From Desmodesmus armatus (taxonomy: Eukaryota; Chlorophyta; Chlorophyceae; Sphaeropleales; Scenedesmaceae): a stretch of DNA of 64,000 nucleotides. Both the position numbers and the translations under genes were made by a program. This document shows, piece after piece, positions 1 to 10,211 of this stretch; positions within the stretch are counted from its first letter, which is position 1; each line of letters starts with the position of its first letter. The notes under the pieces are model-generated. The model was given only the letters and a program-made list of their open reading frames with translations. It searched no databases and was not told the origin of the DNA. The DNA is taken from assembly GCA_007449985.2 (NCBI GenBank), contig VIIQ02000077.1, positions 310,001-374,000 on the forward strand, in the 5' to 3' direction.

Positions 1-759
1 GGGGATGTGGTGGAGCTTAAGTCCCTCACTGTGTCGCTGGCCACCCAGTGTCAATCCTTGGATGCGCTGTCAGCCATTGCTGACAGGCATGCTGCCTTCC
101 GTCAGAGGGTGTTGTCTGTTGATATGTTGCAGCCAATTGTGGGCGAGTTGCCCGAGGTCACTCGGGTGCTTCGGCGGTGGTGGAAGCTGCGTGTGCCTAA
201 TGAGCACAAGGAGGCTGCATGGCGGCTCACCCTCGATGCGTTCCCTACGGCTCAGCGCATGCACACAGGCACCTCTTGTGTAGCCTGTGGGGCTGCGGAG
301 CCCGGTGTACAGCACCATTGTTGGGAGTGTCCTGTTGCAGGGGCGGTGCGGGCGGAGCTTGAGGGGCAGTTGCGAGCTCACCGGGTGGGCGACAGCCCCC
401 CTTGGTTGGCTGCTGATCGCGGCCTGCAGTGTGCAGCTTTGTGGATGGGGGTGAAACCTCATCCCCGGCTGCATCATGTTGTGTGGGACATGGTGTGTCT
501 GGCTGGCATAGGTGCTGTTGACTTTGGCCGCAGAGTGGCTTGGGCTGTGGCAGCAGAAGGCCCTGCACTGCCTCTGCTGACGGTAGAGCGCATTGCAGGG
601 CGTGCTGCTGTTGGGGAGTTTTGGCGCGTCTTGGCTGACTTTGCGGTTTCTGCAATCATCCCTAAGCGGGCGCAGGGGCTTGCGCTCACACAGCAGCCTT
701 TCATTGCATGGCATGTTGTGCTGTCAGGAGGCAACGGTTTGCGAGTAGTTAGGCATTGA
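1..759 (+). CDS. Non-LTR retrotransposon ORF, C-terminal end with zf-RVT-like zinc-binding domain (partial)
   Basis: The frame is open from the window edge to a TGA at 757-759, so this is the 3' part of a longer coding region. Residues around 55-110 match the pattern of the zinc-binding domain that follows the reverse transcriptase of many plant and algal LINEs: a W-K-L-R-V-P start, a conserved W-R-L, a C-x2-C pair (CVAC), then H-H-x-W-E-C-P. The remaining ~140 residues have no motif I recognise. The last ~80 codons recur, apparently unchanged, at 10212-10450. Role (family knowledge): C-terminal accessory domain of the LINE polyprotein. The polymerase itself lies outside the window. It could instead be an isolated 5'-truncated copy; the left edge is not visible. 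Confidence 0.7.
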   Translation, partial: GDVVELKSLTVSLATQCQSLDALSAIADRHAAFRQRVLSVDMLQPIVGELPEVTRVLRRWWKLRVPNEHKEAAWRLTLDAFPTAQRMHTGTSCVACGAAEPGVQHHCWECPVAGAVRAELEGQLRAHRVGDSPPWLAADRGLQCAALWMGVKPHPRLHHVVWDMVCLAGIGAVDFGRRVAWAVAAEGPALPLLTVERIAGRAAVGEFWRVLADFAVSAIIPKRAQGLALTQQPFIAWHVVLSGGNGLRVVRH

Positions 760-1180
760 GCGTCTGCATGTGTTGACATGTGAGTTGTTGGCTGCTGTGT
801 GACTTCTGTTCTGCTGGCTTGTGAACAGTGCAGCGACCGGTGGTGTCGGTGAAGTTGCCCCCACGTACGCCCACTGCAACATGTGGGAGTGGTTTGTGGC
901 TCGCAGCTGTGTGTTCGCTGTTTTCTGTTCCGTCCGCCCTTTCTTATCGCAACCCTGCAGGTGCGAGAAGCAGTGCCGTTGGCGCCATTCAGTCCTTCCA
1001 GTGTATTATATCTCTGTTTTCGCAATCTGGAAGCACACTGAGTGTGCGTGACAAGCTTTTGATGGTGGGGTTTGTCCGAACGGCCCCCTTCCGTACTGGT
1101 TGTGTCCATCCGTGGCTGGGTTCAGTTGCAACGTAGTTGCTTGAGAAACCCGTGTAACACCTTCATTCATTCATTCATAT
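1..1180 (+). mobile_element. 3' end of a non-LTR retrotransposon (LINE) with (ATTC)n tail
   Basis: The coding end is followed by ~400 bp of 3' UTR and a terminal run of about four ATTC units at ~1162-1178. Just before the tail sits a small hairpin, GCAAC-GTA-GTTGC (1128-1140), then TGTAACACCTTC. The last 650 bp are repeated at 10212-10862 with no difference seen in the stretches compared, which implies recent activity. The 5' end is outside the window. Confidence 0.75.
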
Positions 1181-3853
1181 GGACTGGCTGTCACTGTCGC
1201 ACACTGTGTGGTGGGTGGTTAGGGGGGCGTGTTTGTAGTGTGGTTTCGTACTGTGGGCTGACCTGGTTGTCCTTTCATGCTGACCCATCATGGCATGTAG
1301 GCTGTGCTTGTGTGACTATGCAGCCCCCACTGGCCACTATGTGTGCCAGGTTGTTTGGTCTCTGGGCTTGCTACTCTGTAGCACTGACTGGCCAAGTAAG
1401 CTTAGCAAGCGGGGGCATGTCTTGACCGCGCTGGCATGCATGAGCTGTCACTGCCAAGCAGCAGAAGTGAGCAGGGCTGAACCCCATGCCAAGCTTGTCA
1501 TGTACCCTTTGATGTAGCTGTGATGTTGTCAGAGGTGCAGGGTGCACAAGGATGCAGTGACTGGCAGTCAAAGTCACACACTGTGTGATCGGCTGTGTGT
1601 GAGTGGGTGCGGTCACTTCCTGCGCGGTTTTGTAGTCAAAGCCCAGAGGCACGTGCTAACTGTTATCAGTCATGTGCTGCTGTCGAGGTCAAGCCGCCGG
1701 GCAAGCCACACTGTGGTAGCACCATCTGGGCCAGGGATGTGTGCTTGTTTTGTGTGTGGGTGTGCTTGTTCACGCTTGTCGCTACACGTTGAGTTGACGA
1801 TACTGCTGACAGCCGCTGTTTGTGCAGCAGAATCTTGAAGCGTCATGGCAGTTGCGGCTGAGTTTATCACACTTTATCACACCGGCTGCTGAGTATCCTG
1901 GTGCCCATCCTTGACAAGTTGGTTGCACTCTGGCTTCCTGGCCTAATGGATTATTGTTGTTGTGGGCACACATCCACCAGCACCAGCATGTACTTGTGTC
2001 GTCTGCTACCTGAGTTTCTGAGTTCAGGCCTTACACAGGGCGACTTGGTGTCAAGCCTCAGGAGTTTCCTGCTGGCCACACCGCTGCTGAGAAGCCATTA
2101 CAACGGTGTATCCGAGGGCCTGATACCACTACAGTAGCCTTGGCTGCTGTAGCCTCTGTAGTCCACTGGATACAGTTGGACATGTTATCTACGCACCACG
2201 TGCGCTTCTTACGTGCATGCAAGTTGCCAGTCACCAGCCACGGCTGTAGTATTGCCCAATTTGATGCCCTGTCGACTGGAAAGCCTGTCTGGTTGTGGCG
2301 CGCAATGATTGCCGCCAACAGGACCGTCCTGTTGGCTGTGACAGTGGTGCCCAGGCCCGTGCGAGCATGGTGTTCCAGGAGCTGGTTGGTGGTTACTAAC
2401 CAAATTAGTAATTTGCCCATTTGCCGGGACACAGCGCGCGAGATCACGGGCTTATGCGTGGCAATCGTTGTGAGCCTGCACACTCAGAGCCAGGTTTGTT
2501 TTGCTAGACTAGTTGTTGTGCAAGCTTGCCTCTCCTCTAGAAAGGTGGTCCCGCAGGAGCGTATAGAGGATATTACGCCTAGTTGGTTTGTTGTGCACTG
2601 ACTGGATTGCGGCCCCTGCGGCCACGTCGGTTCCCCTGGCCCTATTGGCCCCTTTTATCTCCACGTACTAACCCGAGTATCCCCAGCCTGTCATGGGGCT
2701 GTGAGGGAATGCATGGGTACAGCAGTGATGCTGCTGCAGGACTGTTGACCAGCAGTCATGAGCTGCAAACGGATGCTCGAGTGAATTACCTCCCCCTGCT
2801 ATGCGATTAGTCTACAGTCCACAGTTTAATTGATTGGCAAAGAGTTTGCTGGGCCCTTATGTGGTGTGCAGTAGCTGTGGTTGGCAAATTTGTGGCTGTA
2901 GCGTGCAAGCTAGTTGCCTGTGTGTTGAGCAGTAGCAGCTTTGGTGTGGACAGTTACTGACTGTTAGTGACACAGGCCTGAAAGGTGAAAGTTGGTGGGG
3001 TGCTACATACAGAGTGTTATTGGCTGGGCCCAAAGGGCTTTGCCTATAGCGGTCGATTTCCGACCTGACCAGAACCGAGGATACACCGGTCTATTAAGTT
3101 CCGGTATCGGTGCTGTGACCACCGCGCCTGGTCTCCAAAATCTGGTCAACACTCTCTCACACCTGTTTCGATTTTTTGAGCTCCGTCCCGTTCACACCCA
3201 CTTTTTGGCAATCCGAGCAAAATTTGAAGGCATCTTTTTTCTACCGTATGTCTACTGCTGTGGTCAAGTCACACTGACTGCAACGGTCACCCAGCTTGCC
3301 AACTCCGACCTCAGCATCCGCTCGCATGTTGCTTTTACACACAAGCATTCTCTGTTCTTACGTCCGGTCATCTACTGCGCGCCGGACATCAACATTATGT
3401 CAACTGCGCTCAAGTTTCGGAAACGTGTCGTGCATGCTGTGTGCTGTAACCTGTCGTCCAGAACAGACTAGTTGGAGTGGAGCCAACACGCAGTGCAAAG
3501 AAGCAAGCACATCTGTGTTCTGAAAACGGCCTCCTGCTCAGTTCTTTTCAGGCTCGATGATACACCACCATACAAGTTCACCATGCAAACTGCAACTACA
3601 ACTGCCAGCACCAACCAACCAGCCATGTGCAAATATTTTTTTGCCTGTATGGGCCCAGCCGACTTGGCCAAAGGCCAGTTATTGCTTGTAGTCGATGGCA
3701 ACATCAATTGACTGGTTGATAGATTGATTAGGACACACAGACTCCCAGAAACAGAGTCAGCTGCATGCCATGCAGCACAACTATCAGGAACTATCAGTAC
3801 CTACCTGTGTGCAGAGCGGAGCAGCAGCAACTCTCTTCATGGGGCTAGCCAGG
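1181..3853. other. Intergenic, no gene recognised
   Basis: Only short ORFs with no recognisable motif. The longest (2992-3471 +, 159 codons) lies in a patch poorer in CTG/TG repeats than its surroundings; it has no known motif, and I do not call it a gene. Confidence 0.5.
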
Positions 3854-3869
3854 CAACTGAATCCAGCTG

Positions 3870-4045
3870 GAGAAACACCCAGCCCAGCAGGAGGACAGAA
3901 ACTGGCCAGGCACCTTCAGGTCACAGTGAGCCAAAGGGTTTGGGGGCCCCGAAGCTCGTCTAGCTTCAGCTGCACATGCATCTGCATCACTTACTACTTT
4001 TTTTCGTTGACAGACACGGCAGCTTCAGCCTCTGCGATCTTATTA
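3870..4045 (+). mobile_element. SINE-like element, full-length copy, 16-bp target duplication
   Basis: A 176-bp segment is flanked by perfect 16-bp direct repeats CAACTGAATCCAGCTG (3854-3869 and 4046-4061). Its 3' ~110 bp match, on the opposite strand, the element at 30796-30905, which has its own 16-bp flanking repeat. Both copies share the same 3' end (GATCTTA[TC]TA) and the second is shorter at the 5' end, as expected for target-primed reverse transcription. There is no obvious tRNA A/B box and no long poly-A. The family is not one I recognise. Confidence 0.7.
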
Positions 4046-4061
4046 CAACTGAATCCAGCTG

Positions 4062-4470
4062 CTGGTTCCTGATGTCTTTATGGAAACTCTGCTTTGCATC
4101 AGTGAAGCACAACAGGCATTGCACACACCTCCATGTTGAGTACAACCACTACCCAAGATCAGCAGCATTATGATCAGCAGCAGCAAAGGGGCCCACACTG
4201 CAGCCTGCAGACATCCTTACAAAGGCATGCACAGCAGGTGCCTGCTGCTCAAGATGTGAGCACTACAGCACGGCAGCACAACAACACTGCCAATAATGAC
4301 AGCTCAATCCTTGGCTTTGTGGTGACATGTGCGCACTCAGTGGCACATGCAACACAACAGTTGAAACTCCACCACCGCTATCGCAGCCTAGTGAAAGCAC
4401 TCTTCCCCTGTCACATCACCTTTTTTGCAGGAAGGGTCTGGGTGCGACAGTGTCAGACACACTGTCGTAG
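4062..4470. other. Intergenic, nothing recognised
   Basis: No coding signal or RNA motif seen between the SINE-like insertion and the satellite. Confidence 0.4.
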
Positions 4471-5561
4471 TCAGGTGCCTCCTATTGAGCAGTCAGTCCT
4501 GAGCAGCGGCACTCTTGCCAATACCAACAGCATGCGAACAGGATGTATGTATTGCTGTTTGTGGCGATGCTTGGGGCACCCCACGCCCTAGCCACCCCCC
4601 CCCCCTTTGTGCCTTGCCGGCCGCCGGTCCTTGCGGCAGTGCCTGATGCGGTAGCAGTCTCATGCAATTTGCTGAGCAAGCCTTTGCGTGTAGTCTGTCT
4701 TTTGATAGCATAAGAAACATCCAAATAATAAGTACTTATTTCTGTTGAGGCGCCACTGGCCCAGTGCAGGGCAGTCACATCACACCATGGACCCTAGCCA
4801 CCACCGCGCACATGTTGTTGCCCACAGCACTGTAGTAGTCAGGTGCATCATATGAAGAAGTGGGTTCTATGCAGTGGCACCCTGTCCAACACCAACAGCA
4901 TGCAAACCGCATGTATGTATTGCTGTATGTGATGACAGTGGGACGCTTCTGGCCCCCCACGCCCTAGCCACCACCCCTCATGTACATGTGCCTTGCCGGC
5001 AGTGCCTACTACGGTAGCAGTCTCGTGCATCTTGCCGAGCAAGCTTTTGCGTGTCGTGTGTCTTGTAACAGCATATGAAACATCCAAACAACAAATACTT
5101 GTTGCTGTTGAGGCGCCACTGGCCCAGTGCAGGGCAATCACATCACACCATGGACCCTGGCCACCACCCCGCGCATGCCGTGTTGCCCACAGCACTGTAG
5201 TAGTCAGGTGCCTTCTATTGAGCAGTCAATCCTGAGAAGTAGCACTCTGTCCAACACCAAAAGTATGTAAAAAGCATGTATGTATTGCAATTTGTGGCGA
5301 TGCTGGGACGGTTGGGGCACCCCACGCCCTACACACCACCCCTCTTTGTGCCTTGCCGGCAGTGCCTACTACAGTAGCAGTCTCATGCATCTTGCTGAGC
5401 AAGCTTTTGCGTGTAGTCTGTTTTTGAACATCATAAGAAACATCCAAACAGTAAGTACTTATTACTGTTGAGGCGCCACTGGCCCAGTGCAGGGCAGTCA
5501 CATCACACCATGGACCCCGGCCACCACCCCGCACATGTTGTTGCCCACAGCACTGTAGTAG
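4471..5561. repeat. Satellite of ~365-bp units, three copies
   Basis: Landmark TCAGGTGC starts at 4471, 4839 and 5204, with a diverged version at 5562, giving unit lengths of 368, 365 and 358 bp. Each unit carries in order a GAGCAGTC-like start, CATGTATGTATTGC, a poly-C patch before TTTGTGCCTTGCCGG, AGCAAGC.TTTGCGTGT, and GGCGCCACTGGCCCAGTGCAGGG. No unit carries a consistent long ORF, so this is probably non-coding tandem DNA. Confidence 0.8.
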
Positions 5562-6284
5562 TGAAGTGCCTCCTTTGGAGTTGTGAGCGTGTGTCACTGC
5601 TCACTGAGTGACTAAACTCTCTGTAGCTTGCATAGAAGAGGCTGCTGTCCCTGTAAGGCAATCAGACAGGGGGATTACACTGCTGTAGGACGATGCTGCA
5701 TGTTGAGAAGACATTTTGCTGTGGTGGGATCGTAATCGCGGATGACCAGGCCTCTTAGATGCTGCATATACAACAACCAAATACATGCAACTACAGCACA
5801 TTGACAAGTGCTGAGCATCACACAGTCACAAATCCATTCCTTGTTACACTTGAAGCTCTGAAGCTCAAAAGCTCTGAAGAGCGCTACCCATGCACACCTG
5901 GCCCGATTGTGACAACCCTGGCGTCGGCGGCAGCTGTGCATATCATTTTGCGTCTTTGCCCGCGCGCTCATACTGCGACCACTGCATAGTGCAAGGCGCG
6001 TGTTGCGACCACAACACCTGTGATACAAATGATGCCGTTGCAAGCTCTGAACAGCGCTACCCATGCACACATGGCCTGCACACCTGGCAACGGTGGCATC
6101 TATTAATCTTTCGGCCACTGCAAGGTGCATGCACGTGTTGCGACCACAATAACTGTAATACAAATGGTGCCGTTGCAGGTCTACTAGTTGTGGTACTCAG
6201 CAGCACCACAAGCTGAATTTGAACAGCAAACAGAGCTGTGACAAGCGCTACAAGCTGGTTGACACACATCACTGCGCTAAGGCT
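5562..6284. repeat. Intergenic with an imperfect ~170-bp tandem duplication
   Basis: CTCTGAA[GC]AGCGCTACCCATGC occurs at about 5872 and 6044. Each occurrence is followed by related text containing TGTTGCGACCACAA and ACAAATG[AG]TGCCGTTGCA. No gene is recognised here. The right end is probably the 3' flank of the Cys-rich gene on the minus strand. Confidence 0.5.
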
Positions 6285-8102
6285 TTAGTCATACTTCTCA
6301 TTGCAGTAATGGCCCCACATTTCGAATCCCTTACTGTCGATCTTCTGCCCCTTGCCGGGGCAGGCGGTGCACACCCCATACGGCTCCCCCTGGGTACGGT
6401 CACAGAAACCATAGGGCCCGCCAGAACCAGCAGCCGGACCACATGACCAGATCTTGAACTGGTACCCGGTAGGGGACCCAGTGGAGGGTGGAGGAGGTTC
6501 AGGGTTCCCGATCCTGCAGCAAGGCTTGCCAAAGGTGCCACACTCCTTTGGTTCCCTGGCGAAGCAGGTGTTCTGTAGGGTTTCGTTGGCAGGGGTCCAG
6601 TACGCGGTGTGGCAGAACATCTTGTCTGGGCATTGTTGTCGCGGGACTTGCGTGGGTGGGTTGGTCAAGATCACTTTCTCATTTTTTGAAGGGAGGTTCC
6701 AGGGGCAGCAGGCAGCACCTTCGCTTGTACCACAGCCCTCGGGATTGCGCTGACAGGGGTATAAACCTGGAGGCAGTGCACAGGGAGAGGAGAGCGGCAG
6801 GCAAACGAAGGGATCGTGAAAAGCTGTCAAACACGATGCACATCACACTGACTGGTGTCTCAGCTACTTAGTAAGCCGTACTGGGGACATGTGCGTGCCA
6901 TGATGGTATCAAATATGATGCCTGCCTGTATACATGATACCCATGGCTGGAAGAGTGATGAATTACACAGAAAGAGGTCACAAGTAACTGATGTGTGCAG
7001 CATTGCATCATGCCACATGCAACTGCTGCAGGCCTGGCGCCGCTAGCTTTCTTAATCAGTTTGGAGAAGCAGTTGCGGGACTTCCGCCATCGGATGGCTG
7101 AGCCCTGGCAGTTGTCCGTCAGGCATATTGGCAAAATCAGGTGGCTCCCATGCCACTTTGGTCCGGGTGCTGGGCACCTGCTGATAGAAGGGTGTTAGGC
7201 GTGGCTCATTGGTGCCATTGTCGCAGGCCCCTTGACAGACAGGCTTGCGCAGCAGCGGCTGCCCCCCCCCCCCCCCGGCGGACGGGAAAACAAGAGCGCT
7301 GCAGCATGTGGGGCTGTCTGCCTGGCTCACCTCTCACGCCAGCGTAGATAGGTGTGCTAGCCGCATCACTGCTATTCCACTGGCAGATGTTGCCATCCCT
7401 GCAAAAGGGCTTGCGCGCCAACTTGTCTGTGGTGGCGGTGTGGTGGACGTCTGCATTGCTGGGGCAGCACTGCCCGCCCACCTGCCCACAGCTGCCCAAC
7501 GGGCGGCACCTTTGGTCTCTGTCAGGTGACTTGAGTTCTCTTATTGACTCAGTCGTATTGTTGCTGGTGTATCTAGACTCACGATCGAGCCGGTACCCAC
7601 AGTAGTAGCCAGGCTGGCACCATCCAGGCCCTTTGTCACAGGTCACACCTACAGGCAGGGAGCAAGAAAGACAGCAAAAACGAGAATTCAAGACAAGACT
7701 GAAAAATCATCAGGCAGGCTGTTACAATGGAGTGCGCAAGCAGCAGAAGAGTGGCGAAAGTATGATGTTGCAAGGAATCTACAAGCGGACACTATCGTAG
7801 TATCATACTATGATGCTGCTGCATGCATGCAAGCCCTCAAGTGGTGCAGAGATCGTAACAGGGGGTGAGGCAACCTGACTGAGTTATGTGTGGCCAGCTG
7901 GTGGGGGTTGCGCCCCCCTTGAACACTCCAAAAAAAACAGGGGGTGAGCCATACGGTACCTTCAGGGAGGTGGTCTCCACAGAGTGCCTGGGGAGCACCA
8001 CACACGAAGCCTTCAGCTGATTCACGTGGTGGCTCTGGGCTCCAAGGACCTGGGGCTCCATGCGCCAAGTACGAAGCAGCAAGGAGCAGAAGTATCTTCA
8101 TG
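6285..8102 (-). CDS. Secreted cysteine-rich protein with repeated CG...CC modules (multi-exon, partly resolved)
   Basis: Exon 1 starts at ATG 8102 and encodes a signal peptide (MKILLLLAASYLAHG) and a short Pro-rich stretch; its donor GTACCG is near 7960. Exon 2 runs from 7648 to about 7340. A middle exon lies around 7250-7050, and the last exon runs from about 6765 to the TAA at 6285. At least three modules share the pattern CG-x(2-5)-G-x(2)-CC-x(2)-N: GSCGQVGGQCCPSN, EGCGTSEGAACCPWN and KECGTFGKPCCRIGN. KPFC/KPVC/MFC segments follow. This looks like a disulfide-rich extracellular or cell-wall protein; the family is unknown to me. The phase joining the middle exon to the last exon is not resolved. 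The acceptor of the middle exon is preceded by poly-G on the sense strand, which is odd, so that boundary may be wrong. Confidence 0.6.
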
Positions 8103-9190
8103 ATGCCCTTTTGGTGACACACTAGCTGGGAAGGTAATCTGCGGCTAGCTGGGAAGGTAATCTGCAAGCACCAAAGGCGAATGGCTTCCTGACCTTTGTT
8201 GTAGCCACGTTGTATATAGGCTGGGCAGGTATATTGCGGCTGGGCACTTGCACGCCAGCGCTTGCATACATCGGCCGATGAATGTCGAGTGAAGGTCAGG
8301 TGTGTTACGACGCGGAGTGCACTGCCCCGCTACGTCACCGTGGTGTTCGTAAAAACAACCAGCATACTGCAAAGCATTGCTTGCGCATGTGCCCGTAACC
8401 CCGGGCGATGCACCGGAGCGGGTTGGGTCCCCCTGCCGCGCGCTCCGACGACAGGTGCAGCATCGTTGGAAGGCGATGTGTAATCAGCACGAACGATAGC
8501 AATTTTGTTGATATCTGGAACACGAAACACGCTGCAGCGTCCATCTGAGCCGCCGGTGCGTAATGATGAACCCACTCACAAGGCCAGCAATTGTGTTGGT
8601 TGTCGCCACCAGTGCACTTGGGTGTTCGCCGGCTGTAGTTGACAATCCCAACAAAGCCATCAGCTGAACTGCAACCTGTCCGTACAGCAAACGCAGGGTG
8701 CTACATATGCCCTCCAGCAGGAGCATCTAGCACATCACATGCTGATAGCGGCAGTACTGCTACACTCATCCCCCTGATAGAAACATGGTTGAGTTGAGCA
8801 CGGCGTTGAACGCCATGTACCTGGTATATGCTCAGTCGATTGTGTGTGGCAGGAGCTGCCCTTGTAGCAGTTGCACACGCCGAGTGTGCTGTGCGCAACA
8901 GGTCGGACCTCTGTCGTCTGGAAGGGCGGCTGCCATCACCTGTCAGCATCACCATCAACATGTCAAACGTGCATTGTAAGCTGGAAAGCTTGGGTATATG
9001 GACTGCCCGGCAGGCTAGGGCCTAGCTGGCAGTGCTTTCAGTGCCAACAGGATCCGTAGCGGCTGCAGCATATGCTTTGGGGAGTTTTTGTGGTCCAGAT
9101 ACGGCAGCGGCACAGCTGCAGAGGTCGGCTGCTGATATTACTGAAGGCATGGAGGTGTAGGGTGTGGCGTGTGGCCAGTCGCTGCTGCCA
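8103..9190. other. Upstream region of the Cys-rich gene; nothing else recognised
   Basis: This should hold the promoter of the minus-strand gene ending at 6285. A direct duplication of about 20 bp (AGCTGGGAAGGTAATCTGC, ~8128 and ~8147) lies just upstream of its ATG. No other coding or RNA signal was seen. Confidence 0.4.
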
Positions 9191-9267
9191 ACGGCTGCCT
9201 GTCCCTTCCGATGCGTGGTGTCGTTGCAGCGTAGCTGCGTGCGCCGCTCTTGTAACTCCTTCTTCTT
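9191..9267 (+). mobile_element. 77-bp retro-insertion with the shared 3' hairpin and (TTC)n tail
   Basis: Flanked by the 9-bp direct repeat CTGCTGCCA (9182-9190 and 9268-9276). It carries the hairpin GCAGC-GTA-GCTGC at 9226-9238, then TTGTAACTCCTTCTTCTT. It is a 3' end of the same tail class as 11193-11275 and 23645-24470. Confidence 0.65.
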
Positions 9268-9276
9268 CTGCTGCCA

Positions 9277-9820
9277 GTAGCGCATGTGAACCACACTGCA
9301 GGACAGGAGGCAAGCAGGGCTGGCATCAGGCTGGTCAACTGGCAGCTGCGCCTGCAGCAGGGCTACAGCAACAGCAATGGGAGAGGCCCCAATCATTGGA
9401 TGGGATGAAGTGGGTGGTGTGGAACCCCCCCCCCCCCCCCCCCCCCCACACCCCACCTACAACTGGACCATGGCTGGTTGCATTCTGTATGTTGGCCGCT
9501 GTCAGCGGCTGTGTGGGCAGCCCCATCCCCCTCTCCTTCAGTTGCCCAAGCTGCAGCAGAGGAGGGGATGGTGCTACTGCTGGCACCAGCCCCCCTCATA
9601 CCCATCAAGGGTCCAGTTAGCTGCGGGGATGCATAAACAGCATAACGCCTCACGTACAAACAACGTGCGACCATGATGCGGACTTTCTTCACCTGTGCCA
9701 TTCGACCATAACGAAGCCAAGCAGAAGAAGTGTTACACGGTAAACAAGCCAAGCAGCAGCAGCTTGTGACGCATGCTGGGGGCAAAATGGTGTTGGACTG
9801 GCAACAAATTCGTCCCTTGT
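9277..9820. other. Intergenic with a long poly-C tract
   Basis: Holds a C-run of more than 20 bases near 9425-9447 and no recognised gene. Long open frames here are artefacts of the C-run and low complexity. Confidence 0.4.
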
Positions 9821-9910
9821 CTTGAGCCAGGCCCCTTAGACCACTCGGGCACCTGCCCTTTCCAGATGGGCAGGGAGGGGTTCGAACCCTCGCGTCTCTC
9901 GACACCTGAA
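9821..9910 (-). tRNA. Candidate circularly permuted tRNA-Leu(CAA)
   Basis: On the minus strand the 3' half comes first and the 5' half second. The 3' half (9910-9867) has the anticodon-stem 3' strand TCAGG (9909-9905), a variable arm with stem GTC/GAC, a T-arm GAGGG-TTCGAAC-CCCTC (9891-9875), acceptor strand CCTGCCC (9874-9868) and discriminator A (9867). An 8-nt linker (9866-9859) follows. The 5' half has acceptor strand GGGCAGG (9858-9852), TG, the D-arm (CCC...GGG, 9849-9833), stem CCTGG (9831-9827) and loop CTCAAG with anticodon CAA (9824-9822). When joined, the acceptor stem is perfect over 7 bp, the anticodon stem pairs with one G-U, and the total is 82 nt, the normal tRNA-Leu size. CTCA of the anticodon loop (9826-9823) can pair with TGAG in the leader (9916-9913), leaving a 3-nt bulge, as at a tRNA splice junction. 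Alternative: a fragment across two tandem tRNA copies. Confidence 0.72.
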
Positions 9911-10211
9911 TACTCACGGACCCCCTTGTCGAGGAAGACCAGGACTTGTGCACATCGGCGAAATTTGTGCCTCCATCGAACTCACTTTTTGTCAGGGTTT
10001 AGCAATGCGGCCGCAGCACCGGGAGCAGGTGCCTTGCTTGCCATGGTTGTTCGCTTGTTGGGACAGCGTGTCACTGCATGCTTGGCTGCTCAGCAGGCCC
10101 CATGTGCTTCAATGGCCGCGCATTCAGACGCTTTATGCCTTGTACATGTTTGCATGTTGCCTAACCTTGTGTGTTGCAGGTGGTTCGCTGCTCTTGAGAA
10201 GGAGGTGGCGC
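9911..10211 (+). other. Sequence upstream of the LINE insertion, possibly part of a second LINE family
   Basis: Together with 10863-10980 this is the sequence interrupted by the 10212-10862 insertion. The right part is the 3' end of a different element family. How far that element extends leftwards could not be judged. The 5' end of the first 13-bp target repeat is at 10199. Confidence 0.35.

Noticed and set aside
2992..3471. 159-codon plus ORF
   Set aside because: No motif, no splice support, isolated; mentioned only as a compositionally distinct patch.
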